Source of the DNA: Shewanella jiangmenensis
GTDB taxonomy: Bacteria > Pseudomonadota > Gammaproteobacteria > Enterobacterales > Shewanellaceae
NCBI RefSeq assembly: GCF_018596335.1
Contig: NZ_JAHEPS010000009.1
Span: forward strand, 1-64,000
DNA: 64,000 nucleotides
Direction: 5' to 3'
This document shows, piece after piece, positions 22,105 through 32,989 of this stretch. Numbering within the stretch: the first letter of the stretch is position 1; each line of letters begins with the position of its first letter. The notes beneath the pieces are model-generated. The model was not told the DNA's origin. It ran no database searches and saw only the letters and a list, made by a program, of their open reading frames with translations. The position numbers were made by a program, and so were the translations under genes.

Positions 22105-22545
22105 TCAGATTTGGTCGATCCAGCTTTGCAACCACAGAGCGGCTGCCTCTTCCGGCACAGGATCCTGTTGTACATCGATCCGGATCTTATCCACAAAAGC
22201 TTGTGCACCGCCGTCGGTCAATAAATCGACAAGCCCTTCTGGGCCTTCACAGAAGGTGTCGTAGCTTGAATCGCCGATGGCGCAAAGGGCAAAACGAACG
22301 CCCTGCAGATCGGGCATTGAGAGCTGCACTTCTTTGGCAAAAGGCTGCAAATTATCGGGCAGATCGCCGGCGCCGTGGGTCGAAGAAACCAACAACCACA
22401 AGGCTCTCTTGTCCAGTTTTTCCAGGCTGGGTTCGAGATAAGTGCTGCACTCATGGCCGGCCTCGGTAAGAATTGCCGCCAGTTCATCGGCCACATATTC
22501 GCTGCCGCCCAGGGTGGTGCCAATCAGAATTTCAATCTTTGCCAT
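22105..22545 (-). CDS. mioC: Flavodoxin-like protein MioC
   Basis: A 146-residue FMN-binding flavodoxin-fold protein. The start AKIEILIGTTLGGSEYVADELAAIL contains the phosphate-binding loop (TTLGGSEY). SSTHGAGDLPDNLQPF and AICDSSYDTF-type flavin loops (here CAIGDSSYDTFCEG) follow. The ATG at 22545 matches the MioC N-terminus; the longer reading adds 19 unrelated residues. It is transcribed towards oriC, as in E. coli, and its 3' end holds another DnaA box. Confidence 0.94.
   Translation of the reverse strand: MAKIEILIGTTLGGSEYVADELAAILTEAGHECSTYLEPSLEKLDKRALWLLVSSTHGAGDLPDNLQPFAKEVQLSMPDLQGVRFALCAIGDSSYDTFCEGPEGLVDLLTDGGAQAFVDKIRIDVQQDPVPEEAAALWLQSWIDQI
22187..22195 (-). promoter_or_regulatory. 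Additional perfect DnaA box inside mioC
   Basis: TTATCCACA within the mioC 3' coding region, 131 bases outside the outermost oriC box. It may extend the origin or load DnaA near it. Confidence 0.6.
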
Positions 22546-22686
22546 GGTTACATCCGTCGCTGAAAAGGATAAAAATGCAGGCGTCATGGTAGCCCAAAGC
22601 AAGGACGTGGGAAATGGAGCTGCCCCCGGCTTGCGCTCTTGCTATGGTAAATTGCACAGGCCGCAACTGAGTCCCGGAGCTTGTAT

Positions 22687-23613
22687 ATGACTAAAAAGCC
22701 AATGAAATGGGCGCTTTTCCTTGCAGCGGTGCTGCTGTTATTGCTGGCCGCTACCCTGAGCAGGCTTGAGATCCCGGATTCTGCCACCCCGGTGCTGGCA
22801 GGCGGCAGCAAACAAATGAGCGGCGACTGCGCCGAGTCACGCTTGGACCTCGACGAAAAATCCGACAAAAAAACCAGTCATTCAGATACTTACATTGATG
22901 ATGCTGGAACTATCCCTGTGCTGGTGTGGAATATTCACAAGCAGGGCGATGGCGAGTGGCCACAGGCGCTTTGGTCTTGGGGCGAGGGCTGGCGGCTGAT
23001 GATGCTGCAGGAGGTTGGTCTGACGGATGCCTTTAGTTCTGCGCTTGGCCGCGGCGGTTATGATTATGCCGCGCTGCAATCCTTTGCGTTTGCAGGGCAG
23101 GGGTATGGGCTGATGACTCTGTCACCGGCGCTGGTTTCAACGGCGTGTGGCTATTTGAGCCGCGAGCCCTGGATAGTAGTTCCAAAAGGATCGCTTGTCG
23201 CCCGTTATCGGCTCAGCAGCGGCGACAACTTGCTTGCGATTAACCTGCACGGGGTGAATTTTGCCTGGTCGCTGGAAGACTGGCAGGCGCAGCTTGAGCC
23301 ACTTTTTAAGGCCGTAGCTGCCCATCAGGGGCCGGTTATTTTTGGCGGCGACTTTAACGCTTGGGGCGAAGATAGGCGGGAGATGCTTAAAAATCTTGTT
23401 GATTCACATGGGCTTGCCAGCGCCGCTTTTTCGCCGGATCACAGGCGAAGCGCCTTTGGCAACCGGCTCGACTGGCTGTTTTACCGTGGGCTTAACTTGA
23501 AATCGGCGCAATCTCCGGCAACGGAATTGTCGGATCATGCGCCGCTGCTTGCCTGGTTTGAGCTTATGCCCGGCTCAGTGCCTGATGATGGAACGCCAGA
23601 TGCTCGTCAATAA
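22687..23613 (+). CDS. Endonuclease/exonuclease/phosphatase-family protein, membrane-anchored or secreted
   Basis: A 308-residue protein with an N-terminal hydrophobic segment (about 6-25, [17 protein letters not shown]), then a metal-dependent EEP (DNase I-like) domain. Visible are VLVWNIHKQ with Asn, LQEVGL with the metal-binding Glu, GGDFNAWGE, and the final [12 protein letters not shown] with the catalytic Asp-His. The Tyr/His set of the fold looks intact. Substrate is unknown; family members cut DNA, phosphoinositides or sphingomyelin. ATG 22687 has GGAG eight bases ahead. Its last 50 bases overlap the 3' end of fghA tail-to-tail. Confidence 0.85.
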   Translation: MTKKPMKWALFLAAVLLLLLAATLSRLEIPDSATPVLAGGSKQMSGDCAESRLDLDEKSDKKTSHSDTYIDDAGTIPVLVWNIHKQGDGEWPQALWSWGEGWRLMMLQEVGLTDAFSSALGRGGYDYAALQSFAFAGQGYGLMTLSPALVSTACGYLSREPWIVVPKGSLVARYRLSSGDNLLAINLHGVNFAWSLEDWQAQLEPLFKAVAAHQGPVIFGGDFNAWGEDRREMLKNLVDSHGLASAAFSPDHRRSAFGNRLDWLFYRGLNLKSAQSPATELSDHAPLLAWFELMPGSVPDDGTPDARQ

Positions 23614-24409
23614 AGCTCGCGATAAAGTAATAGCTGTGATCGTAGCCCGGCTGCATCCGCAGCGTTAACGGGAATCCGGCCTTTGCCGCTGCGTTCTGCA
23701 GCTGGATCGGCATCAGCTCTTTTTCAAGAAAGCTGTCGCCGTCGCCCTGATCCACCAGCATAGGGATATGATCGGCGCCACCAAGGATCAGCTCGCAGCT
23801 GTCGTACTCGCGCCAGCTTTCCCTGTCTTTACCCAAATAGTTGCCAAAGGCTTTTTGGCCCCAGGGGCTTTGGCATGGGTTGCAGATTGGGCTGAACGCC
23901 GACACGCTGGTGTAGCGGCCGGGGTTTTTCAGCGCTATGGTCAGGGCGCCGTGACCACCCATGGAGTGGCCGGCAATGCTGCGTTTATTGCTGACCGGAA
24001 AGTTGGCTTCAATCAGCTTCGGCAGCTCTTTCACCAAATAATCGTACATGCGGTAGTGCTTATTCCAGGGCGCCTCTGTGGCATTGAGGTAAAAACCGGC
24101 GCCGAGGCCAAAGTCCCAGGCGCCATCGGGATCGTCGGCAACGCCGTCGCCGCGCGGGCTGGAGTCCATGGCCACTATTGCCAGGCCGAGCGTGGCGGCG
24201 AGGCGCTGGGCACCGGCCTTCTGCATAAAGTTTTCATCGCTGCAGGTGAGCCCCGACAACCAATAAAGCACGGGTACGCTTTCGGTTTCGGCCTGGGGCG
24301 GCAGAAAAATCGCAAAGCGCATTTTGCAATCCAGGCTGGCAGATTGATGGCTGTACTGCTTATGCCAACCGCCGAAGCTGCGATTGGCACTGACAAGTTC
24401 CAGAGTCAT
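23564..24409 (-). CDS. fghA: S-formylglutathione hydrolase
   Basis: A 281-residue alpha/beta-hydrolase of the esterase D family that splits S-formylglutathione to formate and glutathione. Nucleophile Ser in [10 protein letters not shown] (about 147-156), the catalytic Asp in [11 protein letters not shown], and the His in GYDHSYYFI. It lies 9 bases after frmA, the preceding step in the glutathione-dependent formaldehyde pathway. Its 3' end overlaps the convergent EEP gene by 50 bases. Confidence 0.95.
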   Translation of the reverse strand: MTLELVSANRSFGGWHKQYSHQSASLDCKMRFAIFLPPQAETESVPVLYWLSGLTCSDENFMQKAGAQRLAATLGLAIVAMDSSPRGDGVADDPDGAWDFGLGAGFYLNATEAPWNKHYRMYDYLVKELPKLIEANFPVSNKRSIAGHSMGGHGALTIALKNPGRYTSVSAFSPICNPCQSPWGQKAFGNYLGKDRESWREYDSCELILGGADHIPMLVDQGDGDSFLEKELMPIQLQNAAAKAGFPLTLRMQPGYDHSYYFIASFIDEHLAFHHQALSRA

Positions 24410-24418
24410 GGCCGCTCC

Positions 24419-25585
<1,167 letters not shown>

Positions 25586-25710
25586 TTAGCCCGAATGGCA
25601 CAGCCGCGCGCACAGCGTTGCGGCAAGCTTGATGGGATTGATTGTATTTCTTTGCTGATGATTGATAATCGCGCTTATTGGTAAATGACTTTTACTGAAT
25701 GGGAATAATC

Positions 25711-26583
25711 ATGCGCTGGGAAGGGATTTGTGAATTTGTGGCGGTGGCTGAGGCGCAGAGCTTTACCACAGCTGCGAGTCGGCTTTGCATAAGCACCGCG
25801 CAGGTGAGTCGCCAGGTGCGTGAGCTTGAAGAGCGCCTCGGCAGCAAGCTTTTGTACCGCACTACGCGCAAGGTGTCGCTCACCGAAGACGGGCAGCTTT
25901 TTTACCGTCACTGCCGCCAGGTGCTCGATGGTCTGGATGAAGCCGAGCGGGCGGTGTCGTCACTTAAAAACGAGCCGCGCGGGCTAATCCGCATGACGGC
26001 GCCCGTGACCTACGGCGAGCAATATGTGATGCCAATCGTATTGGAGTACATGCAGCAATTTCCGCAGGTGGAAGTGCAATGCGATCTGACCAATCAACAG
26101 CTGGATTTGGTGCAGGGCGGCTTTGATTTGGCGATTCGCCTCGGGGTGTTGCCGGATTCCTCAATGATGGCGCGAAAGCTGGCCGAGCGGGTGCAGTATC
26201 TGGTGGCATCGCCTGAGTATGTCAGCCGTCATGGTGCGCCCCATTCGCTGTCGGAGCTCAGTCGTCATCAATGTTTGCTCGGCAGCCTGCCATTCTGGCG
26301 TTTTCAGGAGGAGGGCAAGCTTCGTAGCCTGAAGGTGAAAGGGCGGCTTAGTTGCAGCAGCGGCAACACCCTGCTGGCGGCAGCACTGGCAGGTATGGGC
26401 ATAGCCCAGCTGCCCGGCTATTACGTGGATGAAGCGATTCGTGACGGCCGTCTGCTGGTGTTGCTCAAGCCCTTTCAGGAACCCAAAGAGGGGATTTGGG
26501 GTTTGTATTCTCACAATCGGCAGCTGTCGCCCAAGATTGGACGACTGATGGACATGCTGGCGCAAAAACTGCCGGGTGCCTGA
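25711..26583 (+). CDS. LysR-family regulator, probable activator of frmA-fghA
   Basis: A 290-residue LysR regulator. It has an N-terminal winged helix-turn-helix (MRWEGICEFVAVAEAQSFTTAASRLCISTAQVSRQVRELEERLG) and a C-terminal substrate-binding domain (about 88-290). The ATG at 25711, preceded by GGGAA, gives the standard LysR start. The divergent layout with frmA across a 158-base gap is the classic LysR regulator-target arrangement, so control of formaldehyde detoxification is inferred. E. coli uses FrmR instead. The effector is unknown. Confidence 0.9.
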   Translation: MRWEGICEFVAVAEAQSFTTAASRLCISTAQVSRQVRELEERLGSKLLYRTTRKVSLTEDGQLFYRHCRQVLDGLDEAERAVSSLKNEPRGLIRMTAPVTYGEQYVMPIVLEYMQQFPQVEVQCDLTNQQLDLVQGGFDLAIRLGVLPDSSMMARKLAERVQYLVASPEYVSRHGAPHSLSELSRHQCLLGSLPFWRFQEEGKLRSLKVKGRLSCSSGNTLLAAALAGMGIAQLPGYYVDEAIRDGRLLVLLKPFQEPKEGIWGLYSHNRQLSPKIGRLMDMLAQKLPGA

Positions 26584-26602
26584 CCGACGGTTTGCGTTAT
26601 GT

Positions 26603-26649
26603 CTAAGACTTGACAGTTTCAACTTGTTGAACGGGACAACAAGTCTTAG
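26603..26649 (+). other. Nested, mutually exclusive inverted repeats after the LysR gene
   Basis: CTAAGACTTG (26603-26612) pairs perfectly with CAAGTCTTAG (26640-26649). Inside, ACTTGTTG (26622-26629) pairs with CAACAAGT (26637-26644), sharing bases with the outer arm, so both cannot form fully together. There is no T run. Could be a weak terminator, an operator or a leader element for the gene at 26741. Confidence 0.5.
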
Positions 26650-26740
26650 TTTAAGGTGTTAACTGTATGGTTTTTCAGCCTACTGGATTTCACAAAAGGT
26701 TTTTACGCGTCTGGTTTTCAAACGGCAAAAGGGATTTTCG

Positions 26741-27262
26741 ATGAACAATTTTATGGCGGGACTTAACAACTTCTGGGTGGGGCTCTTTGCCGGCATCATG
26801 CTGCCGCTGATTCTGGTGGCGGTGATTTTGTACGCCACGGTCGACAAGCTGACCGGCGTGCTGCAGGACTCGGCCATCGCGCCATTTTTATCCCGCAGCG
26901 AACAGACGCTGGATAAGGTCGATAACCTGTTGGTGACCTTGGATGACAAGGTCGACAGTGCCAGCCTTAAGGATTTGAACCTATTGGCGCCGCTTAAGGA
27001 TGCGCAGCTGTTTCCGGAGTTGCAGGCGCTGGCCACTACCGTCACCGAACTTAAAAAGGCCGCTGCCGGGGCTCAGAATATCGACCGCGACGCTGTACTT
27101 AAAAACCTGCAGCAGCGGCTGCAGGACTCGCTGATAGCCAAGTTCCCACCAGAAAAAGCGGCCGCACTGGCCGAAAACCTGCGTCAAATCGCCGAGGTGC
27201 TCGCCAGTAACGAGGCGGTGGCCGAAAAACTGAATGCCATTACTGAAAACGCCGGCAACTGA
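26741..27262 (+). CDS. Membrane-anchored helical protein, unknown function
   Basis: A 173-residue protein with one N-terminal membrane segment (about 10-32, FWVGLFAGIMLPLILVAVILYA). A mostly helical, charged, soluble part follows (40-170) with heptad-like Leu spacing (LPPEKAAALAENLRQIAEVL-type, EAVAEKLNAI). I recognise no domain. It stands between the LysR gene and the convergent mnmE. Function not assigned. Confidence 0.7.
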   Translation: MNNFMAGLNNFWVGLFAGIMLPLILVAVILYATVDKLTGVLQDSAIAPFLSRSEQTLDKVDNLLVTLDDKVDSASLKDLNLLAPLKDAQLFPELQALATTVTELKKAAAGAQNIDRDAVLKNLQQRLQDSLIAKFPPEKAAALAENLRQIAEVLASNEAVAEKLNAITENAGN

Positions 27263-27318
27263 GGTTTATCTCAGGCCGGCGTTTTTATTGCGAGGCGGCA
27301 GCTTGTGGCAATAGCAGC

Positions 27319-28680
27319 TTATTTGCCGATACAGAAAGAGCTGAATATCTTGCCCAGCAGATCGTCTGAAGTGAACTCGCCGGTGATTTCCGACAGCGCC
27401 TGCTGCGCCATGCGCAGCTCTTCGGCGAGCAGCTCGCCCGCCTGATAGACTTCGAGCTGCACCTTGCCAAATTGCAGGTGCTCTGCGGCCAGATCCAGTG
27501 CCTGCAGGTGGCGGCGGCGGGCGATAAAGCCGCCTTCGAGGTTACTCTGGTAGCCCATCAGCGCCTTGAGGTGCTGCTTGAGTTCCTCCACGCCAAGGCC
27601 TGTTTTGGCCGAAATCCGATACACGGCAAAGCCTTGCTCTTCGGTGGCTGCGAGCGACTCGCCGGTCAAATCGGCTTTGTTGCGTACCACGGTAATGCCA
27701 AGCCCCTTGGGCAGACGGTCGATAAAATCCGGCCAAATCTCGTGTGGGTCGACCGCAGCCGTACTGGTGCCATCCACCATAAACAGCACCCGATCGGCGG
27801 TCTCGATTTCGCTCCAGGCGCGCTCGATACCGATACGCTCCACTTCGTCTGTGGTGTCGCGCAGGCCCGCTGTGTCTATGATGTGCAGCGGCATGCCGTC
27901 GAGGTGAATATGCTCGCGCAGCACATCGCGGGTGGTGCCGGCGATGTCGGTGACAATCGCCGACTCTTTACCGGCCAGCGCGTTGAGCAGGCTCGATTTA
28001 CCGGCGTTGGGGCGACCGGCAATGACCACTTTCATGCCTTCGCGGATGATGCTGCCTTGCTTGGCGCTGGAATGCACTTCGTCCAACTGGTCGATAATGG
28101 CGTACAGCGCGGCGGCAATTTTGCCATCACTCAAAAAGTCGACTTCTTCGTCGGGAAAGTCGATGGCGGCTTCAACATACAGGCGCAGATTGGTGATTTT
28201 ATCCACCAGGGTGTGCACCTTGGCGGAAAAATCCCCCTGCAGCGAATGCAGTGCGCTCTTGGCGGCCTGTTCGCTGGTGGCATCAATCAGATCGGCAATC
28301 GCCTCGGCCTGGGTCAAATCCAGCTTGTCGTTCATAAAGGCCTGCTCGCTGAACTCGCCGGGGCGGGCGATGCGCACCCCTTTGACCTTGAGCACGGCGC
28401 GGATGAGCATGTCCATCACCACCTGGCCGCCGTGGCCCTGCAGCTCCAGCACATCTTCACCGGTAAAGGAGTTGGGGCCTTTGAAGAACAGGGCTATGCC
28501 CTGATCCAGCACAGCGCCGTCCGGGTCTTTGAAATCACAGAAATCGGCGTAGCGGGGTTTTGGCAGGTGGCCGAGCAGGGCATGGGCGACTGCGCTTGCC
28601 TGTTTGCCGGAAACCCGGATGATGCCAACGCCGCCACGGCCGGGGGCTGTGGCCTGGGCCACGATAGTGTCTGTAGTCAC
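27319..28680 (-). CDS. mnmE: tRNA modification GTPase MnmE
   Basis: A 453-residue GTPase (TrmE/ThdF) that partners MnmG in U34 modification. It has an N-terminal folate-binding domain (1-118), a helical domain, and a G domain inserted at about 215-375 with GRPNAGKSS (G1), DIAGTTRD (G2), DTAGL (G3) and NKAD (G4). It ends FCIGK, the conserved C-terminal cysteine motif. Downstream of yidC on the same strand, separated by a terminator-like hairpin. Confidence 0.97.
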   Translation of the reverse strand: MTTDTIVAQATAPGRGGVGIIRVSGKQASAVAHALLGHLPKPRYADFCDFKDPDGAVLDQGIALFFKGPNSFTGEDVLELQGHGGQVVMDMLIRAVLKVKGVRIARPGEFSEQAFMNDKLDLTQAEAIADLIDATSEQAAKSALHSLQGDFSAKVHTLVDKITNLRLYVEAAIDFPDEEVDFLSDGKIAAALYAIIDQLDEVHSSAKQGSIIREGMKVVIAGRPNAGKSSLLNALAGKESAIVTDIAGTTRDVLREHIHLDGMPLHIIDTAGLRDTTDEVERIGIERAWSEIETADRVLFMVDGTSTAAVDPHEIWPDFIDRLPKGLGITVVRNKADLTGESLAATEEQGFAVYRISAKTGLGVEELKQHLKALMGYQSNLEGGFIARRRHLQALDLAAEHLQFGKVQLEVYQAGELLAEELRMAQQALSEITGEFTSDDLLGKIFSSFCIGK

Positions 28681-28715
28681 GTGCTTTTCCGCTTTGCTGT
28701 CTGGGTCAAGGAAAC

Positions 28716-28742
28716 AAAAAGGCGACCTCAGGTCGCCTTTTT
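28716..28742 (-). terminator. Intrinsic terminator after yidC
   Basis: A5-GGCGACC, loop TCA, GGTCGCC-T5, 23 bases past the yidC stop and 35 bases before mnmE. Confidence 0.85.
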
Positions 28743-28765
28743 AGTGTATCGCCTGAAAAATGGGC

Positions 28766-30397
28766 TTATTTTAAGCCTTTTTTCTCCAGCTGGGCATAAA
28801 TAATCTTCTGCTGAATGATGGCAACTATGTTACCCACCAACCAGTAGAGTACCAGACCGGCCGGGAACCACAGGAAGAACACGGTGAATACCACCGGCAT
28901 CCACTGCAGCATCTTTTGCTGCATAGGGTCCATGTTTGGCGCAACAGGCTGCATCTTCTGCATCATCCACATGGAGGCGCCCATCAGCAGCGGCAGCACG
29001 TAGTATGGGTCCTGAACTGACAAATCCTGGATCCACAGCATGAATGGCGCGTGGCGCAGTTCAACGCTTTCCAGCAGCACCCAGTACAGGGCGATGAAGA
29101 TTGGCATCTGCAGCAGAATTGGCAGACAGCCGCCCATCGGGTTTACTTTTTCTTTCTTGTACAGTTCCATCATGGCCTGACCCATCTTCTGACGGTCATC
29201 ACCAAAGCGGTCCTTGAGCTCCTGCAGCTTGGGCTGGAGGTTACGCATCTTGGCCATGGACACATACTGTGCCTTGGTCAGCGGATACAGGATACCGCGC
29301 ACTGTCAGGGTAACCAGAATGATGGCCACACCCCAGTTGTGCACCAGGCTCTGGAAGAACATCAGCACCCAGTGGATTGGTACGGCAAGCCACCACAGGA
29401 AGCCATAGTCCACTACCAGGTTCAGCGACTCAGACAACGCAGACAGAGCGGCCTGATCTTTAGGACCCACATAGAAGGTGGCAGAAATGGTTTCGCTGGC
29501 GCCAGGGGCTACGTCATGTACTGCGCCCTTGAAGCCAATATTGGCCATGCCGCCGGCACTGATGGACGAGAACAGGGTGTTCTTGTCAGAGGCAGCTGGT
29601 ACCCAGGCTGATACGAAGTAGTGTTGCAGCATGGCAACCCAACCACCCAGAGTGGACTGGTCGAGGTCTTTCTTGCCCATGTCTTCGAAGCTGTACTTCT
29701 CGTAACGCACATCGGCGGTAGAGAAGGCGGCACCACGGTAAGTTGGCATCATCATGCTGCTTTCGCTGGCGGCGATGGTGTGCTTGATCTGACCGTACAT
29801 CTGCAGTTGCAGGGCATTGGCGCTGTTGTTGGTGACGCGGTAATCCACGCCCACATCATATTTGCCACGCTTGAACACAAACACCTTGGTGAACGTCACA
29901 CCTGCATCGTTGGTCACAGTCAGCGGCACTTCCAACGTGTCCTGGCCGTCAGCGAGGCTGAATTCGGTGGCGCTGGCAGTGAAGTTGGCACGGCCACTGG
30001 CGGCGCTGTCGATACCGTCACGGCCAATCAGGCCGCTTTGGGCGATGTAAGTGAAGGCGTTTTTCTGCTCAAGCAGAACAAAGGGTTCGTCTTTGCCTTG
30101 CTCCAGTTTATGGGTCAGCAGTGCTGCATGAACTATGTCACCGCCAACAGGGTTAATCTGTACGTCCAGCTGATCGGTTTTAACGTGGATCAGATTCTGG
30201 GTAGCGGCCACAGTGGCTGGCACGCCGGCATCGGCTGTAGGAACGTCGCTGTTAATAGCCTGACTGTTAGATTGCGGCGCAGTAGCAGAAGCTACTTCAG
30301 TGGCCGGCTTGGGGGCTTTGTCGGATTCCCACTGTTGCCAGAGCAAAAAGCTGACAAACAGAAGGCCGATAAGCAATAGATTGCGTTGTGATTCCAT
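28766..30397 (-). CDS. yidC: Membrane protein insertase YidC
   Basis: A 543-residue inner-membrane insertase (Oxa1 family). The first membrane helix is at about 6-22 ([17 protein letters not shown]), a large periplasmic beta-domain spans about 60-330, and the conserved five-helix core lies at about 345-530 ([47 protein letters not shown]). Positive C-terminal tail. Three bases downstream of yidD, in the conserved rpmH-rnpA-yidD-yidC cluster. Confidence 0.97.
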   Translation of the reverse strand: MESQRNLLLIGLLFVSFLLWQQWESDKAPKPATEVASATAPQSNSQAINSDVPTADAGVPATVAATQNLIHVKTDQLDVQINPVGGDIVHAALLTHKLEQGKDEPFVLLEQKNAFTYIAQSGLIGRDGIDSAASGRANFTASATEFSLADGQDTLEVPLTVTNDAGVTFTKVFVFKRGKYDVGVDYRVTNNSANALQLQMYGQIKHTIAASESSMMMPTYRGAAFSTADVRYEKYSFEDMGKKDLDQSTLGGWVAMLQHYFVSAWVPAASDKNTLFSSISAGGMANIGFKGAVHDVAPGASETISATFYVGPKDQAALSALSESLNLVVDYGFLWWLAVPIHWVLMFFQSLVHNWGVAIILVTLTVRGILYPLTKAQYVSMAKMRNLQPKLQELKDRFGDDRQKMGQAMMELYKKEKVNPMGGCLPILLQMPIFIALYWVLLESVELRHAPFMLWIQDLSVQDPYYVLPLLMGASMWMMQKMQPVAPNMDPMQQKMLQWMPVVFTVFFLWFPAGLVLYWLVGNIVAIIQQKIIYAQLEKKGLK

Positions 30398-30400
30398 AGC

Positions 30401-30655
30401 CTATTTATTACACCTGTCTTTTTTTGGAGGGACGGGATCGTTGCCGCCCGGATGTAAAGGGTGACATTTTAATATGCGTTTGATTGCAAACCAACTGCCT
30501 TTTATAACACCGTGAAGCGTAATTGCCTCAATGGCGTAATGGGAGCAGGTGGGCTGGAAACGACATTTCGGCCCAAGGATAGGGCTGATGAAGATTTGGT
30601 AGCCTCGAATGAGCTTGGTAATCAACCATTGAAACGGCGACTGAGTTTGCGCCAT
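30401..30655 (-). CDS. yidD: Membrane protein insertion efficiency factor YidD
   Basis: An 84-residue protein with the YidD signature [30 protein letters not shown] and HPGGNDPVP. It helps YidC-dependent insertion at the inner membrane, probably bound by its amphipathic N-terminus. It overlaps the end of rnpA by 34 bases, as in other bacteria. Confidence 0.95.
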   Translation of the reverse strand: MAQTQSPFQWLITKLIRGYQIFISPILGPKCRFQPTCSHYAIEAITLHGVIKGSWFAIKRILKCHPLHPGGNDPVPPKKDRCNK

Positions 30656-30978
30656 AGCTTGTCTACCAGCTGGTGGAGGGCTTCGTTTTCAAGATCCATC
30701 ACGCCACTTCTGACCAGCACGACTATATCGACGCCGGGGATTTGGTGTTGATGCAGGCGGAAACTTTCACGTATTACCCGCTTAACCCTGTTACGGTCAT
30801 GGGCGCGTTTAACCTGTTTTTTAGGTACGGTTAAACCCACACGAGGATGACCCAGTGTGTTACGAACGGCAAGTAAAGTGATTTCAGCGGAAGAAGCTTT
30901 GAGAGGATCGGTGAAAACAGCTTTAAATTGCGCGGGAGTTAACAAACGTAACTCCCGCGTAAAGGTGTAGCTAGTCAC
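30622..30978 (-). CDS. rnpA: Ribonuclease P protein component
   Basis: A 118-residue basic protein subunit of RNase P, for 5' maturation of tRNAs. The family opens with [15 protein letters not shown], and the RNR-type signature is [18 protein letters not shown] (about 57-74). Start is GTG. Lies 17 bases downstream of rpmH. Confidence 0.96.
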   Translation of the reverse strand: MTSYTFTRELRLLTPAQFKAVFTDPLKASSAEITLLAVRNTLGHPRVGLTVPKKQVKRAHDRNRVKRVIRESFRLHQHQIPGVDIVVLVRSGVMDLENEALHQLVDKLWRKLSRRFNG

Positions 30979-30995
30979 CTAGATGTCGACCTGAA

Positions 30996-31133
30996 TTAAG
31001 CAGACAGACGAGCGCGACCCTTGGCACGGCGACGAGCCAGTACCTTGCGGCCGTTAGCTGTAGCCATGCGAGCGCGGAAGCCGTGAGAACGCTTGCGCTT
31101 CAGGTTGCTAGGTTGAAAAGTACGTTTACTCAT
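30996..31133 (-). CDS. rpmH: 50S ribosomal protein L34
   Basis: Read directly from the minus strand: a 45-residue, very basic protein starting [20 protein letters not shown] and ending GRARLSA. This is the L34 pattern over its full length, and too short for most ORF lists. First gene of the rpmH-rnpA-yidD-yidC cluster, divergent from dnaA. Confidence 0.97.
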   Translation of the reverse strand: MSKRTFQPSNLKRKRSHGFRARMATANGRKVLARRRAKGRARLSA

Positions 31134-31322
31134 GGTGGCAATCCGTCTTTACTGGTTAACATTCCTTGACGCTGGTATCAATAATCTGAAATCAGAGACA
31201 AGGGCATAAAAAAGAGGCCGAATTGTAATCACCCAAACGTCAGCCGTCAAGAAGAACGGCACACCAGCGACACATTACAGGCCAATTTTTTCCCCGTAGA
31301 CCCCACAAAGAACCCAACAGGA

Positions 31323-31577
31323 TGTGGATAACTCTGTGTATCCACACTATATCTGGTGGATCCAGAAAGTGTAGATGAGATCGTGGGCCGCGCATTATAG
31401 ATCAAGGTGGATCCCTTTAGAAAGCAGGATTTCAGTCCAATGGCCCATAAATAGATCCGATTCGATCTTGACTGATCCAAGTTATTCAGATCCAAGGATC
31501 TCCCTGTTGATAAATCCATTTTAAGGATAGCGATCCGCAAACAGTCCCGATAGAATACTCCTCCTTTGGGTAGATCT
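31323..31577 (+). promoter_or_regulatory. dnaA control region: DnaA boxes and GATC cluster
   Basis: The 460-base rpmH-dnaA gap holds a perfect DnaA box TGTGGATAA (31323-31331) and a facing one-mismatch box GTATCCACA (31338-31346). About 11 GATC sites follow between 31357 and 31575. This fits DnaA autoregulation and SeqA/Dam control of dnaA transcription. No coding sequence is supported in the gap. Confidence 0.75.
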
Positions 31578-31593
31578 TTTGGGGACGGAACAG

Positions 31594-32967
31594 GTGGCGG
31601 TTTCACTTTGGCAACAGTGTATCGGCAGGCTGCAGGACGAGCTTTCTGCGCAGCAATTCAGCATGTGGATCAGACCGTTACAGGCCGAAATGGATGGGGA
31701 TACCCTGGTGCTGTACGCGCCAAACCGCTTTGTATTGGATTGGGTACGCGACAAGTACATTAATTCCATCAATCAGTTTTTTACTGAGCAGATGGGTGAT
31801 GACGCCCCCAAACTGCGTTTCGACATCGGCAGCCGTCCCTCTGCCAAACCCGTGCCGCCTGCGCCCACCGCAGTCAAGGCCGCGGCACCCCAGCCCAAGC
31901 CGGGTCACGCCTTTGGCGCGCCGCCTGAGCCTGCGGTCAGCAATCATCGCAGCAATATCAATCCGACCTATCAGTTCGATAACTTCGTTGAAGGTAAATC
32001 GAACCAGCTCGGCAAGGCTGCCGCACTACAAGTGGCTGAAAACCCTGGCGGCGCATACAACCCTCTGTTTTTGTACGGTGGCACCGGTCTGGGTAAAACC
32101 CACCTGCTGCACGCCGTCGGCAATGGCATTATCAAAAATAATCCCAATGCCAAAGTGGTGTACATGCACTCCGAGCGCTTTGTGCAGGACATGGTGAAGG
32201 CGCTGCAAAACAACGCCATCGAAGAGTTCAAGCGTTACTACCGCAGTGTGGACGCGCTCTTTATCGACGACATCCAGTTTTTTGCCAACAAAGACCGCTC
32301 GCAGGAAGAATTTTTCCATACCTTCAACGCGCTGCTGGAAGGCAATCATCAGATAATCCTGACTTCTGACCGCTACCCGAAAGAAATCGACGGGGTAGAG
32401 GACAGATTGAAGTCCCGCTTCGGCTGGGGCCTCACGGTTGCCATTGAACCGCCGGAGCTCGAGACCCGGGTGGCGATTCTGATGCGCAAAGCGCAGGAAA
32501 GCGGCATTAACCTGCCGGACGAAGTGGCCTTCTTTATTGCCAAGCGTCTGCGCTCCAACGTGCGCGAGCTTGAAGGCGCACTCAACCGGGTTATTGCCAA
32601 CGCAAATTTCACCGGCCGGCCTATCACTATCGATTTTGTGCGCGAAGCACTGCGTGACCTCTTGGCTCTGCAGGAAAAATTGGTCACTATAGACAACATT
32701 CAGAAGACGGTGGCCGAATATTACAAGATCAAGATGGCCGACATGCTGTCCAAGCGCCGCTCCCGCAGTGTGGCGCGTCCACGACAGATGGCCATGGCCC
32801 TCTCCAAAGAGCTGACCAACCAGAGCCTGCCGGAAATCGGCGATGCCTTTGGCGGACGCGATCACACCACAGTGCTGCATGCCTGTCGCAAGATCGCCCA
32901 GCTGCGCGAAGAGAGCCACGATATCAAAGAAGACTACGCCAACCTGATTCGTACCTTATCTTCCTAA
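31594..32967 (+). CDS. dnaA: Chromosomal replication initiator DnaA
   Basis: A 457-residue AAA+ initiator that binds the DnaA boxes of oriC, 9 kb away. Domain I is at about 1-85 ([29 protein letters not shown]), with a Pro/Ala linker at about 86-125. The AAA+ domain has Walker [10 protein letters not shown] and Walker [11 protein letters not shown]. Domain IV carries the signature [16 protein letters not shown] choose the GTG at 31594, with GGGGA eight bases ahead, over the TTG at 31579, because it matches the family N-terminus. Confidence 0.97.
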   Translation: MAVSLWQQCIGRLQDELSAQQFSMWIRPLQAEMDGDTLVLYAPNRFVLDWVRDKYINSINQFFTEQMGDDAPKLRFDIGSRPSAKPVPPAPTAVKAAAPQPKPGHAFGAPPEPAVSNHRSNINPTYQFDNFVEGKSNQLGKAAALQVAENPGGAYNPLFLYGGTGLGKTHLLHAVGNGIIKNNPNAKVVYMHSERFVQDMVKALQNNAIEEFKRYYRSVDALFIDDIQFFANKDRSQEEFFHTFNALLEGNHQIILTSDRYPKEIDGVEDRLKSRFGWGLTVAIEPPELETRVAILMRKAQESGINLPDEVAFFIAKRLRSNVRELEGALNRVIANANFTGRPITIDFVREALRDLLALQEKLVTIDNIQKTVAEYYKIKMADMLSKRRSRSVARPRQMAMALSKELTNQSLPEIGDAFGGRDHTTVLHACRKIAQLREESHDIKEDYANLIRTLSS

Positions 32968-32989
32968 AAAAGACAGGGATTGGAGCACG

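Noticed and set aside
27472-28803. 443-codon plus-strand frame opposite mnmE
   Set aside because: Antisense shadow of mnmE with no recognisable motif.
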